A stretch of 64,000 nucleotides of DNA. Origin: Enterocloster lavalensis (GTDB taxonomy: Bacteria; Bacillota; Clostridia; Lachnospirales; Lachnospiraceae). Of this stretch, positions 27,192-34,323 are shown piece after piece. A model generated the notes under the pieces. That model did not search any database and was not told where the DNA came from. It was given only the letters and a program-made list of their open reading frames with translations. Position 1 is the stretch's first letter; every line of letters starts with the position of its first letter. The DNA is taken from NCBI RefSeq assembly GCF_902364025.1, contig NZ_CABJCG010000005.1, positions 60,922-124,921 of the forward strand. Direction: 5' to 3'. The position numbers and the translations under genes are program-made.

Positions 27192-27980
27192 ATGAGTTTG
27201 TTACAAGCGATACTGATCGGCTGTGTGGCGGCGCTGACCCAGTTGGAAGGGGGTTGGCTGGGGGAATGCAAGCTCCGTGAACCCATTGTGACGGGATTTC
27301 TGGTCGGTCTGATTCTGGGGGATGTGAAGCAGGGCCTGATGATCGGCGCGACACTGCAGCTGATGTGGATGGGGGCCACGGGCATCGGCCCTACGGCTCA
27401 GTTGGATATTGGTACCGGCGGAACCATCGGAACCGCGGTGGCGCTGCTGACCGGAACTGGCGCTGAGAGCGCCATTCTGTTCGGCGTTCCCGTGGCCGTG
27501 ATTATGCAGTTTTTGAACACCCTGCTGTTGTCCGCATACTCGGGCGCTATGCTGGTTGCGGACCGCAAGATCGACGAGCTGAATTTTAAGAGCGTAAACG
27601 CTGTCCATTATCTCTGCGGGTTCGGCACGTTTCTCTTGTATTTCGGCCTGACCTTTATCGTGATGTACTTCGGAAACAATATGATCGAGGGCATTGTAAA
27701 CGGCCTTCCGGCCTGGATGAACGCGGGCCTGACCGGCGTGGCGGCTATTCTTCCCTGCCTGGGCTTCGCGCTGCTGCTCAACATCATTATGGAAAAGAAT
27801 CTGGTTCCGTATTTTATCCTGGGCTTTATCCCCGCGGCTTATGTGGGATTCGACCTGACCATGGTTGCGATCGCGGCGATCGCGGTTGCAGTTGCGTGGA
27901 TCATCTTTATGCTGCGGCAGAACGAGGGAACCAGGGCCGCCGCTGCTGCGTCCAGTGTGGAAGACGAGTGGGAGGATTAA
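27192..27980 (+). CDS. Mannose-family PTS permease, IIC component
   Basis: 262 aa with about six to seven hydrophobic segments. The family pattern is clear: LREPIVTGFLVGLILGDVKQ, MIGATLQLMWMG, and DIGTGGTIGTAVAL. The C-terminus is an acidic soluble tail. With IID it forms the membrane channel for sugar or amino-sugar uptake with phosphorylation. GGAGGAAGCG precedes the ATG. It heads the operon IIC-IID-IIB-SIS-IIA-HAD. Confidence 0.92.
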   Translation: MSLLQAILIGCVAALTQLEGGWLGECKLREPIVTGFLVGLILGDVKQGLMIGATLQLMWMGATGIGPTAQLDIGTGGTIGTAVALLTGTGAESAILFGVPVAVIMQFLNTLLLSAYSGAMLVADRKIDELNFKSVNAVHYLCGFGTFLLYFGLTFIVMYFGNNMIEGIVNGLPAWMNAGLTGVAAILPCLGFALLLNIIMEKNLVPYFILGFIPAAYVGFDLTMVAIAAIAVAVAWIIFMLRQNEGTRAAAAASSVEDEWED

Positions 27981-27983
27981 ACG

Positions 27984-28820
27984 ATGGGGAAAAATGAGAT
28001 AATCAGTACAGAAAATAATCTGACAAAGAAAGATTTTGTAGGCGTTTTCTGGCGCAGCTTTACCTTGCTGGGGTCCTTTAACTATGAGCGCATGGAGGGG
28101 CTGGGGTTCCTCTACGCGGTGATGCCGGTGCTGCGCAAGATCTATAAAGGGGACGACGAGGCGTTAAAAGCCGCAATGCACCGCCATATCGCAGCCTTCA
28201 ACATGACCGTGGCGCCCTCACCCTTTGTCATGGGCACCACCATCGCCATGGAGGAGAAGGCCAAGCGGGACAAGACCTTTGACGTGGCTTCCATCAACGC
28301 CATCAAGGTATCCCTGATGGGACCGCTGTCCGGAATCGGCGACACCTTCTTCTGGGGCATCTTCCGGATTCTGGCCTGCGCCCTGGCGGTGGGTTTTGCC
28401 AAGGAGGGGAATATCCTGGCGCCCTTTGTGCTGCTGCTGTTCTTCAATATTCCCAACTTCCTGACCCGTTGGTTCGGATTGTTCATCGGCTACCGTCAGG
28501 GACATTCCCTGTTGTCGGAGATGCAGGCCACGGGCCGCGTGCAGCTGTTTACCCACTGCGCGGGCATCATCGGAGCCATGTCCATCGGCTGTATGATCGC
28601 CATGTGGGTGAGCATTTCCTGCCCCCTGCAGTTTACCATCGCGGGAAGCGAGATCGTGCTCCAGGAATATTTGGACCAGCTTCTTCCCAAGCTGCTGCCG
28701 CTGGCGTTTACCTTGGGTATCTTCGCCTGCATTAAGAAGAAAATGAAAGTGACCGCCATCATCGGCGGAATCGTGGTGGTCGGCTTTATCCTGGGTATCC
28801 TGGGACTGATCGCAATGTAA
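27984..28820 (+). CDS. Mannose-family PTS permease, IID component
   Basis: 278 aa. IID motifs are visible: FWRSFTLLGSFNYERMEGLG, FNMTVAPSPFVMGTTIAME, and KVSLMGPLSGIGDTFFWG. Hydrophobic segments fill the C-terminal half. The start lies three bases after the IIC stop, so the two are made together. It completes the IIC-IID channel. Confidence 0.92.
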   Translation: MGKNEIISTENNLTKKDFVGVFWRSFTLLGSFNYERMEGLGFLYAVMPVLRKIYKGDDEALKAAMHRHIAAFNMTVAPSPFVMGTTIAMEEKAKRDKTFDVASINAIKVSLMGPLSGIGDTFFWGIFRILACALAVGFAKEGNILAPFVLLLFFNIPNFLTRWFGLFIGYRQGHSLLSEMQATGRVQLFTHCAGIIGAMSIGCMIAMWVSISCPLQFTIAGSEIVLQEYLDQLLPKLLPLAFTLGIFACIKKKMKVTAIIGGIVVVGFILGILGLIAM

Positions 28821-28832
28821 GGAGGACGTAGT

Positions 28833-29312
28833 ATGGCCATTTTGGATGTGAGAATTGACGACCGGCTGATTCACGGCCAGGTGTGCGGGTTTTGGATTCC
28901 CCACTATTCCCTGGAGCGCATCGCCATCGTGGACGATGAGATTGTAAACGACGAGATCCGCAAGACCGCTCTGAAGTTCGGCTGCCCCGAGAAGTGCAAG
29001 CTGTCCATTTTCAGCACGGTCAAGGCGGCGGATAAGTTTATCCGCAAGATCGACGAGGGGATCCGGGTTATGATCCTGTGCAACAGCCCGGTGCCGATTT
29101 TAAAGATGGCAAAGCTGGGCTACAAAGCGCCCTTTGTCACGGTGGGCAACATGTCCACCAAGCCGGGAGCCACCCAGATTCGCAAGACGGTGTTTGTGTC
29201 GCCGGAGGAAAAGGCGGCGTTTGCGGAGCTGGTGGAGATGGGAATTCCTATTTATTCCCAGATGGTTCCCAATGAGGCGAGGGAGGACATTTCCGAACTT
29301 TTAAGGAATTAA
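28833..29312 (+). CDS. Mannose-family PTS IIB component
   Basis: 159 aa. The N-terminus MAILDVRIDDRLIHGQV contains the phosphorylated active-site His in the RIDDRLIHGQV motif. The rest has the sorbose/mannose IIB alpha/beta fold with VGNMSTKPGATQIRK. It passes phosphate from IIA to the incoming sugar. GTAAGGAGG precedes the ATG. Confidence 0.92.
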   Translation: MAILDVRIDDRLIHGQVCGFWIPHYSLERIAIVDDEIVNDEIRKTALKFGCPEKCKLSIFSTVKAADKFIRKIDEGIRVMILCNSPVPILKMAKLGYKAPFVTVGNMSTKPGATQIRKTVFVSPEEKAAFAELVEMGIPIYSQMVPNEAREDISELLRN

Positions 29313-29387
29313 TGTAAATTCAGAGATCAACGGTCCGGCGGCCGCGGCCGGCGCGCCGGGCCGGACCCATCAGAGGAGGAGAACAAC

Positions 29388-30476
29388 ATGCAGCAGACGG
29401 TACTTGGCAACATCAAGTTCCAGCCCCAGGTATTGCCCCAGGTGCTGGAGAATCAGGCGGTTTTTGTGGAGCCATTTGTGGAGCTGTTCCGCAAACACGA
29501 CATTAAACGAATCTATTTCTTTGGTTCCGGCACCTCTTACAACGTGTCGCAGATCGCGGCCTACTATTTCAAACACATTGTGGGGATCGAGGGAATCGCC
29601 CAGTACCCCACAGTATTTAAAAACTATGAGAAAGCGGACTGGACCGGACTTCTGCGAAATGATCAGATCCTGTTCGTGGGTATCAGCCAGTCCGGCACCT
29701 CGGTTTCTACCTGCGAGGTGATGGCCCACGCTAAGGCCAACGGTTACCCCACCCTGGCGCTGACGGGAAATCTGGAGAGCGAGATCACCAAACACGTGGA
29801 CACCGCGGTTCACCTGCTGGTGGGCGAAGAGCTGACCCCGCCGGAGACCAAGGGCTACACGGTTTCCGTGCTGAGCGCTTACCTGTGGGCCGTGGGCGTG
29901 GCCCGGGACAAGGGCGTCTATTCCGAGGAAGAGTACCAGACCGCGATTCGGGAGACAAAGGAGCTGGTGGACAATTTCCAGACCGTCATCGAGGAGAGCG
30001 AAGCGTGGTATGACCGTAACCGGGCCTCCATCGTGAACAGCGACCGGCTGTTTGTGCTGGGCTACGGCATCGACTACGGCTCCATGCTGGAGGGCATGCT
30101 GAAGGTGGGGGAGATGCTCCGCCTGCCCACCATCGGTTATGAGATCGAGGAGTATTCCCACGGGCCGACGATGGCGTTAAAGCCCAATCAGACCCTGTTT
30201 ATGATCGGTTCGGACGAGGCGGAGTTTGAGCGTATGCTGCAGTTTCGGGCCGCGTTCAAGAAGTATACCGACCGTGTTCACGTGATCACCTGCCGGGAGA
30301 TCGAGGGCGACGGCCGGGATCTGGTGTTTGGAATCAAGGCCAACAAGTTTATCGCGCCCCTGATGTACACGGTTCCGTTCCAGTTTGTGGCGGCCAAGGG
30401 CGCCAAAGATATTTTCATCGACACCAATATCAACCCCTTTGATGAGCCGCTGGCCCACTATCCGGACGGGGAATAG
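29388..30476 (+). CDS. SIS-domain sugar isomerase/deglycase (FrlB/AgaS/GlmS-like)
   Basis: 362 aa with two SIS domains. The first has FFGSGTSYNVSQIAAYY and GISQSGTSVSTCEVM; the second has LGYGIDYGSMLEGMLKVGE and EIEEYSHGPTMAL. No glutaminase domain is present. Within a mannose-family PTS operon, such proteins act on the phosphorylated substrate, for example as deglycases of fructoselysine- or glucoselysine-6-phosphate, or as amino-sugar phosphate isomerase/deaminases. I cannot tell which. It lies between the IIB and IIA genes. Confidence 0.8.
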   Translation: MQQTVLGNIKFQPQVLPQVLENQAVFVEPFVELFRKHDIKRIYFFGSGTSYNVSQIAAYYFKHIVGIEGIAQYPTVFKNYEKADWTGLLRNDQILFVGISQSGTSVSTCEVMAHAKANGYPTLALTGNLESEITKHVDTAVHLLVGEELTPPETKGYTVSVLSAYLWAVGVARDKGVYSEEEYQTAIRETKELVDNFQTVIEESEAWYDRNRASIVNSDRLFVLGYGIDYGSMLEGMLKVGEMLRLPTIGYEIEEYSHGPTMALKPNQTLFMIGSDEAEFERMLQFRAAFKKYTDRVHVITCREIEGDGRDLVFGIKANKFIAPLMYTVPFQFVAAKGAKDIFIDTNINPFDEPLAHYPDGE

Positions 30477-30500
30477 GATTTAAACGCGCGGTATTTCCGG

Positions 30501-30530
30501 GCCGCCCACCCCTGCTTTTGTGGGGGCGGC
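30501..30530 (+). other. Intercistronic hairpin between the SIS and IIA genes
   Basis: GCCGCCC (30501-30507) pairs with GGGCGGC (30524-30530), extended by ACC/GTGG. No T-run follows, so it more likely stabilises or separates mRNA segments than terminates. Confidence 0.5.
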
Positions 30531-30562
30531 TGGTCCGGCGGCCGGGCGCAGGAGGATAAAAG

Positions 30563-30985
30563 ATGATCGGAATTTTAGTCACAGGCCACGGCAGATTTGC
30601 CACCGGTATCACCAGCGCCCTGGAGCTGGTGTTGGGGAAACAGGAGTGGTTCGAGGCGGTGGATTTCCCGGACGGAGACACCAAGACGGAGCTGGAGCGG
30701 AATATGGACGAAGCGTTAAAGCGCCTGGAGGGGACGGAGCACATTCTGGCGTTCTGCGACATTCTCAGCGGCTCTCCCTTCAACACGCTGATCGACCGGG
30801 CCATGCGCCGGGGCGGAATCACCGTGTACTATGGGACAAACGTGGCGATGCTGTTGGACACCACGCTGAACCGGAATTTCGGGAAGAGCCTGGAGGAGCT
30901 GAACGCGGATATCGTGGAAAAGGGCCGGAGCCAGGTGGGACGGTTTGAAGCGGGCGGCGTGGAGGAGGATGACGACTCATTTTAG
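30563..30985 (+). CDS. Mannose-family PTS IIA component
   Basis: 140 aa. ILVTGHGRFATGI contains the phosphorylated His of IIA-Man proteins. CDILSGSPFNTLI and NVAMLLDT follow as expected. It takes phosphate from HPr and gives it to IIB. An acidic tail ends the protein. It is placed after the SIS gene, with GGAGG before the ATG. Confidence 0.9.
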   Translation: MIGILVTGHGRFATGITSALELVLGKQEWFEAVDFPDGDTKTELERNMDEALKRLEGTEHILAFCDILSGSPFNTLIDRAMRRGGITVYYGTNVAMLLDTTLNRNFGKSLEELNADIVEKGRSQVGRFEAGGVEEDDDSF

Positions 30986-31023
30986 GGAAAATGGGCGGCG
31001 CTGCGGCCGTGAAAGGGGAGTTT

Positions 31024-31695
31024 ATGGGTTTCAAAGCAGTGATTTTTGATATGGACGGGGTCCTGATCGACAGCGAGTATCTGTACCTGACCGGAATCCA
31101 CCGGGAGCTTCAGAAAAAACGGCCCTGGGTCCGGGAGGAGGACTTATACCCGTCCGTGGGGATGGACAGCGCCAGGAACCGGGAGTTGATGCACCGGGTG
31201 GCAAGAGAGCCACTTGATAACCTGGAGTTCGACCGGGAGTTGGAAGAAATTTACAGATTGTTTGACGATGTGTGTTACCGGGAGATTCTGTACCCGGAGG
31301 TGCCCGGCGTGCTTAAAAGCCTGCGGGAGATGGGATTTAAGACGGCGCTGGCTTCCTCCACCGGTATGGAGGGGATTCGGAAGGTGCTGAGGCAGTGCGG
31401 GATCGGGGATCTGTTCGACTATGTGGTCAGCGGGGAACAGTTTCGGGAGAGTAAACCCAATCCGGAAATCTACCTGACCGCTATGGCGGCGCTGGGCTGC
31501 CAGGCCGGTGAATGTCTGGTGGTGGAGGATTCCACCTACGGGGTGATCGCCGGAGTGGCCGCCGGGGCCTGCGTGGCAGCCAGGCGGGACAGCCGGTTTC
31601 CTTTTGACCAGACCGGGGCGGTGTACCGGATCGATTCGCTGTCCGAGATACTGGAACTGCCCGGAATCGCCGGACAAACGTGCGCAGCGCTGTGA
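31024..31695 (+). CDS. HAD-family phosphatase, beta-phosphoglucomutase-like
   Basis: 223 aa from the ATG at 31024, after AAAGGGGAG. HAD motifs are FDMDGVLIDSE (I), LASSTGMEG (II), ESKPNPEIYL (III) and LVVEDSTYGVIAG (IV), with a helical C1 cap. It belongs to the beta-phosphoglucomutase/YcjU-like group, which includes sugar-phosphate phosphatases. As the last enzyme in the PTS operon it may dephosphorylate or isomerise a product of the SIS enzyme. Confidence 0.85.
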   Translation: MGFKAVIFDMDGVLIDSEYLYLTGIHRELQKKRPWVREEDLYPSVGMDSARNRELMHRVAREPLDNLEFDRELEEIYRLFDDVCYREILYPEVPGVLKSLREMGFKTALASSTGMEGIRKVLRQCGIGDLFDYVVSGEQFRESKPNPEIYLTAMAALGCQAGECLVVEDSTYGVIAGVAAGACVAARRDSRFPFDQTGAVYRIDSLSEILELPGIAGQTCAAL

Positions 31696-31745
31696 ACATA
31701 GGATTCACGGCGCTGTTTTGCGTTTTATAAGAGGCTTTGCCGTTC

Positions 31746-31774
31746 TTGCATTGACCGGTTTATTGTGTTATGAT
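31746..31774 (+). promoter_or_regulatory. Promoter of the UTRA/GntR pair
   Basis: TTGCAT (31746-31751) and TATGAT (31769-31774) are spaced by exactly 17 bp and lie 38 bp upstream of the UTRA gene. Confidence 0.6.
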
Positions 31775-31811
31775 TTGGACAGACTGAAAATGGAACGGAA
31801 CAGGGGGAGTT

Positions 31812-32324
31812 ATGGAACAGGGAAATCGATACATATTAAGGGATATGGAACGGTTCGAGCCGATCACAGCTACGCTGGAATCCAGGAAATTCCGGTCGGA
31901 ATACCGTGTGCTGGATATGGAGGTCACGGAGTCCAACCGCTATATCAGCCAGAAGCTGAAGATTCCCATTGCCTCGCGGATTTTTTATTTCCGGAAATTG
32001 CGGCTTGTGGACGGGGTTCCCAAGTCGATTGAAAAGACCTACATTCTCTATGACAAGGTTAAGGGCGTGGAGAGCGCGGATCTTGGGAAGCAGTCATTTT
32101 ACAAAACATTACAGGAAATGTTCGGTTATGTGACCCGCAGAAGCGAGGAGGAGATCCTGATCGTGGCGGCCGGGGAGAAGGAAAAGGAGCTGCTGGGCTG
32201 CGGGGACGGGGAACTGATGATGATCAAGGGAATCACCTACAAGGAAGAGCCGGAGCCCTTCGAGTATTTTGAGATTGTGGCGGTCTCGGATCTCTATGAA
32301 TTCAGGAGTGTTACCAGATTATGA
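31812..32324 (+). CDS. Stand-alone UTRA effector-binding domain protein
   Basis: 170 aa. The sequence matches the UTRA (chorismate-lyase-like) effector domain of HutC-type GntR regulators, with SRIFYFRKLRLVDGVPKSIEKTYI and the C-terminal KGITYKEEPEPFEYFEIVAVSD. The N-terminal winged helix is missing: the gene starts directly ahead of the domain and no remnant is visible upstream. Its stop overlaps the start of a full GntR-UTRA gene by ATGA. It may modulate that regulator by heterodimerisation or by competing for ligand. Confidence 0.8.
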   Translation: MEQGNRYILRDMERFEPITATLESRKFRSEYRVLDMEVTESNRYISQKLKIPIASRIFYFRKLRLVDGVPKSIEKTYILYDKVKGVESADLGKQSFYKTLQEMFGYVTRRSEEEILIVAAGEKEKELLGCGDGELMMIKGITYKEEPEPFEYFEIVAVSDLYEFRSVTRL

Positions 32325-33058
32325 TTGAATATGATGCGATATATGTGCAGTTGATGAAGAGCCTGAAGGAGAAGATGATCCACGGGGAGTACCGGATCGG
32401 AGACAAGCTGGACTCAGAGCGGGTGATGGCAGCCCAGTACGGGATCAACCGGATGACCGTGCGCAACGCCTTGAAGGCCCTGGAGGAGGAAGGTTATGTG
32501 AAGGCATACCGGGGAAGGGGGACTTTTGTGGCCCGGATTCCCGAGGAGCCCAGCCGGAAGATCGAGATCGGCGCGGATTCCGGCGCGGTGATCAGTTTGA
32601 GCCGCGGCATCCGCCAGCGTGGCTACCGGTCCAGCCGGGATGTGATCAGTTTTGAGAAATGTCCGGCAGAGGGGGAGATCAGGGAAATGTTTCCCTACAC
32701 CAGCCATGTCTTTGTCATGCTCCGCCTTTCCAAGATCAACGACAGACCCTACGCGGTGCAGAAAACCTACATTCCCGCGGAGGTTTTCTGGGATGCGGAC
32801 CGGTATGATTTCGCGGAGGGTTCCCTGTACGACTACATGGACACCAAGGACCGCTATCCCGCGGAGGTGGAGTCCTACCTGCGCATCGACCTGCCGCCCG
32901 CAGAGTACGCGCAGCTGCTGGACAATCCGCCGGATAAAAAGGTATTTGCGGTCACGTACCTGGCCTATGACCGCCAGGGGCTGATGATCGAGTACACTCT
33001 GTCCTACCATTTGCCCCAGTACACGTCCTTCACCTACGTTACGGAACGCAAAATTTGA
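32321..33058 (+). CDS. GntR-family (HutC/UTRA) transcriptional regulator
   Basis: 245 aa. The winged helix (about 1-75) shows YRIGDKLDSERVMAAQYGINR, then TVRNALKALEEEGYVKAYRGRGTFV. The UTRA domain (about 90-240) carries VFVMLRLSKINDRPYAVQKTYI and the C-terminal EYTLSYHLPQYTSFTY. It likely senses a phosphorylated sugar from the PTS operon upstream and represses the promoter at 27077-27142. It is translationally coupled to the stand-alone UTRA gene. Confidence 0.9.
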   Translation: MIEYDAIYVQLMKSLKEKMIHGEYRIGDKLDSERVMAAQYGINRMTVRNALKALEEEGYVKAYRGRGTFVARIPEEPSRKIEIGADSGAVISLSRGIRQRGYRSSRDVISFEKCPAEGEIREMFPYTSHVFVMLRLSKINDRPYAVQKTYIPAEVFWDADRYDFAEGSLYDYMDTKDRYPAEVESYLRIDLPPAEYAQLLDNPPDKKVFAVTYLAYDRQGLMIEYTLSYHLPQYTSFTYVTERKI

Positions 33059-33064
33059 GTCTCT

Positions 33065-33094
33065 TTGCAGAAAATGCAGAATTCAGGGCATACT
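33065..33094 (+). promoter_or_regulatory. Promoter candidate upstream of the short gene at 33147
   Basis: TTGCAG (33065-33070) and CATACT (33089-33094) are spaced by 18 bp, about 52 bp before a small open frame with a good ribosome site. Confidence 0.4.
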
Positions 33095-33146
33095 ATAAAG
33101 AAATTGGAAGCTTCGGGGATACCGAAGTGGAAAAGGAGTTTATAGT

Positions 33147-33281
33147 ATGGATCTTTCGCCCAGGATGGCCCGGTTGATTCTGCTTTTGTATCTGCGTTTT
33201 CTGCCGGGGATGTTCCTTCACAAAGCTTTAAGGGAAATTTCCTTGTTTTTTAGAAAGCTTAATGGTAAGCTTCATAAGTAA
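33147..33281 (+). CDS. Putative small hydrophobic/basic protein, 44 aa
   Basis: The frame begins MDLSPRMARLILLLYLRFLP and ends KLNGKLHK. AAAAGGAG lies at a suitable distance from the ATG and a plausible promoter lies at 33065. A hydrophobic segment (about 8-22) is followed by a basic helix-like tail. No family was recognised, and chance cannot be excluded. It lies between the GntR gene and a lipoprotein gene. Confidence 0.3.
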   Translation: MDLSPRMARLILLLYLRFLPGMFLHKALREISLFFRKLNGKLHK

Positions 33282-33418
33282 CAAGTTTGCTGCGGTTCGC
33301 CGGTCAGATTCCGCCGGAAGATTTTTACGGGCGGGACGAAAGGCGCAGCCCTGGGAATTGGGGGCGTGGATGGAGCCGGAGCGCAATATGAAATGGATGG
33401 AAACGGAGGAATTGAACA

Positions 33419-34072
33419 ATGAAGAGACGTTCATGGATGATAGCAACAGCGGCAGTGCTGGCGGCGGTACTTTTGGCGGCGGGCTGCTCGAAGAAACCGG
33501 CGGCGGAGACGGCGCCGTCCGCTACTGAGACCACCGAGGCCCAGACCACGGAGGCGGCCACTGAGCCGGAGACCACGGAAGCCTCCACCGAGGCGGATGG
33601 GGAGGCGGTTGATCTGACCAACCGCTACCACATGCTCCAGGGCACGGTGGTGAAGACCACGGAGGACGGCTCCGTTTTCACCCTGCAGGCGGACGACGGC
33701 CAGAACTATGATCTCAAACTGGCCCAGATTCGGGACGTGGAGGTAGAGATACAGGAGGACGTGCAGATCGCGATCGCCTACATCGGCAAGGAGATCGGCA
33801 AGGGCGGCGTGAAGCCGGAGGACACGGATCTGGTGGTGGCCCTGCCGGAACAGGAGGAGTGGACCGTCTACCGGGAGACCGGAACCACGATGTTTAACGC
33901 CATGAGCAGCTTTACGGTTAAGACCGACGATAACCGGGAGCTGAGCCTGTTAAAGGACAACTGCCCCATGGAGGAGGGCGCCCTGACGAAGGACAGCGGG
34001 GACCGCGTGATGGTGGCTTATGTGACTTCCGGGGGGACCAATTACCCCGTTGAGGTGCGAAAAGGGGAGTGA
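33419..34072 (+). CDS. Predicted lipoprotein of unknown function
   Basis: 217 aa. The signal peptide MKRRSWMIATAAVLAAVLL ends in the lipobox LAAGC. A Thr/Glu-rich linker (about 25-65) follows, then a beta-rich region with YHMLQGTVVKTTEDGSVFTL resembling small OB-like or DUF domains. No enzyme motif was found. It is flanked by a terminator on its 3' side and appears monocistronic. Confidence 0.75.
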   Translation: MKRRSWMIATAAVLAAVLLAAGCSKKPAAETAPSATETTEAQTTEAATEPETTEASTEADGEAVDLTNRYHMLQGTVVKTTEDGSVFTLQADDGQNYDLKLAQIRDVEVEIQEDVQIAIAYIGKEIGKGGVKPEDTDLVVALPEQEEWTVYRETGTTMFNAMSSFTVKTDDNRELSLLKDNCPMEEGALTKDSGDRVMVAYVTSGGTNYPVEVRKGE

Positions 34073-34084
34073 GATTGGGGATAC

Positions 34085-34102
34085 GTTTCACGCGCGTGAA
34101 AC
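34085..34102. promoter_or_regulatory. Perfect 18-bp palindrome, possible operator
   Basis: GTTTCACGCGCGTGAAAC is a perfect palindrome just after the lipoprotein gene and about 240 bp before the ABC-F start. It has the size of a dimeric repressor site, but its regulator is unknown. Confidence 0.35.
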
Positions 34103-34173
34103 CGGAATGGGAAATTTCCGAAAAACCCTTGCAAAATAAGCGTTTTCCCTGTACAATCTGATATTGACGAGAA

Positions 34174-34197
34174 GAGGGGCCGGCAGACCCCTTTTTT
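34174..34197 (+). terminator. Rho-independent terminator
   Basis: GAGGGG pairs with CCCCTTTTTT around the loop CCGGCAGA. It separates the lipoprotein gene from the ABC-F gene. Confidence 0.7.
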
Positions 34198-34323
34198 CAT
34201 GAGAGCACAGGCGCGCACCTGAAAATGGCCGGCCGGACCGCCCGGATGGGACGGGACTGCAGGGCACTTTTGAACGTGCGCGGGGAAACGGTTGAAGAAC
34301 AGACAAAAGGAAAGGTAAGTATT

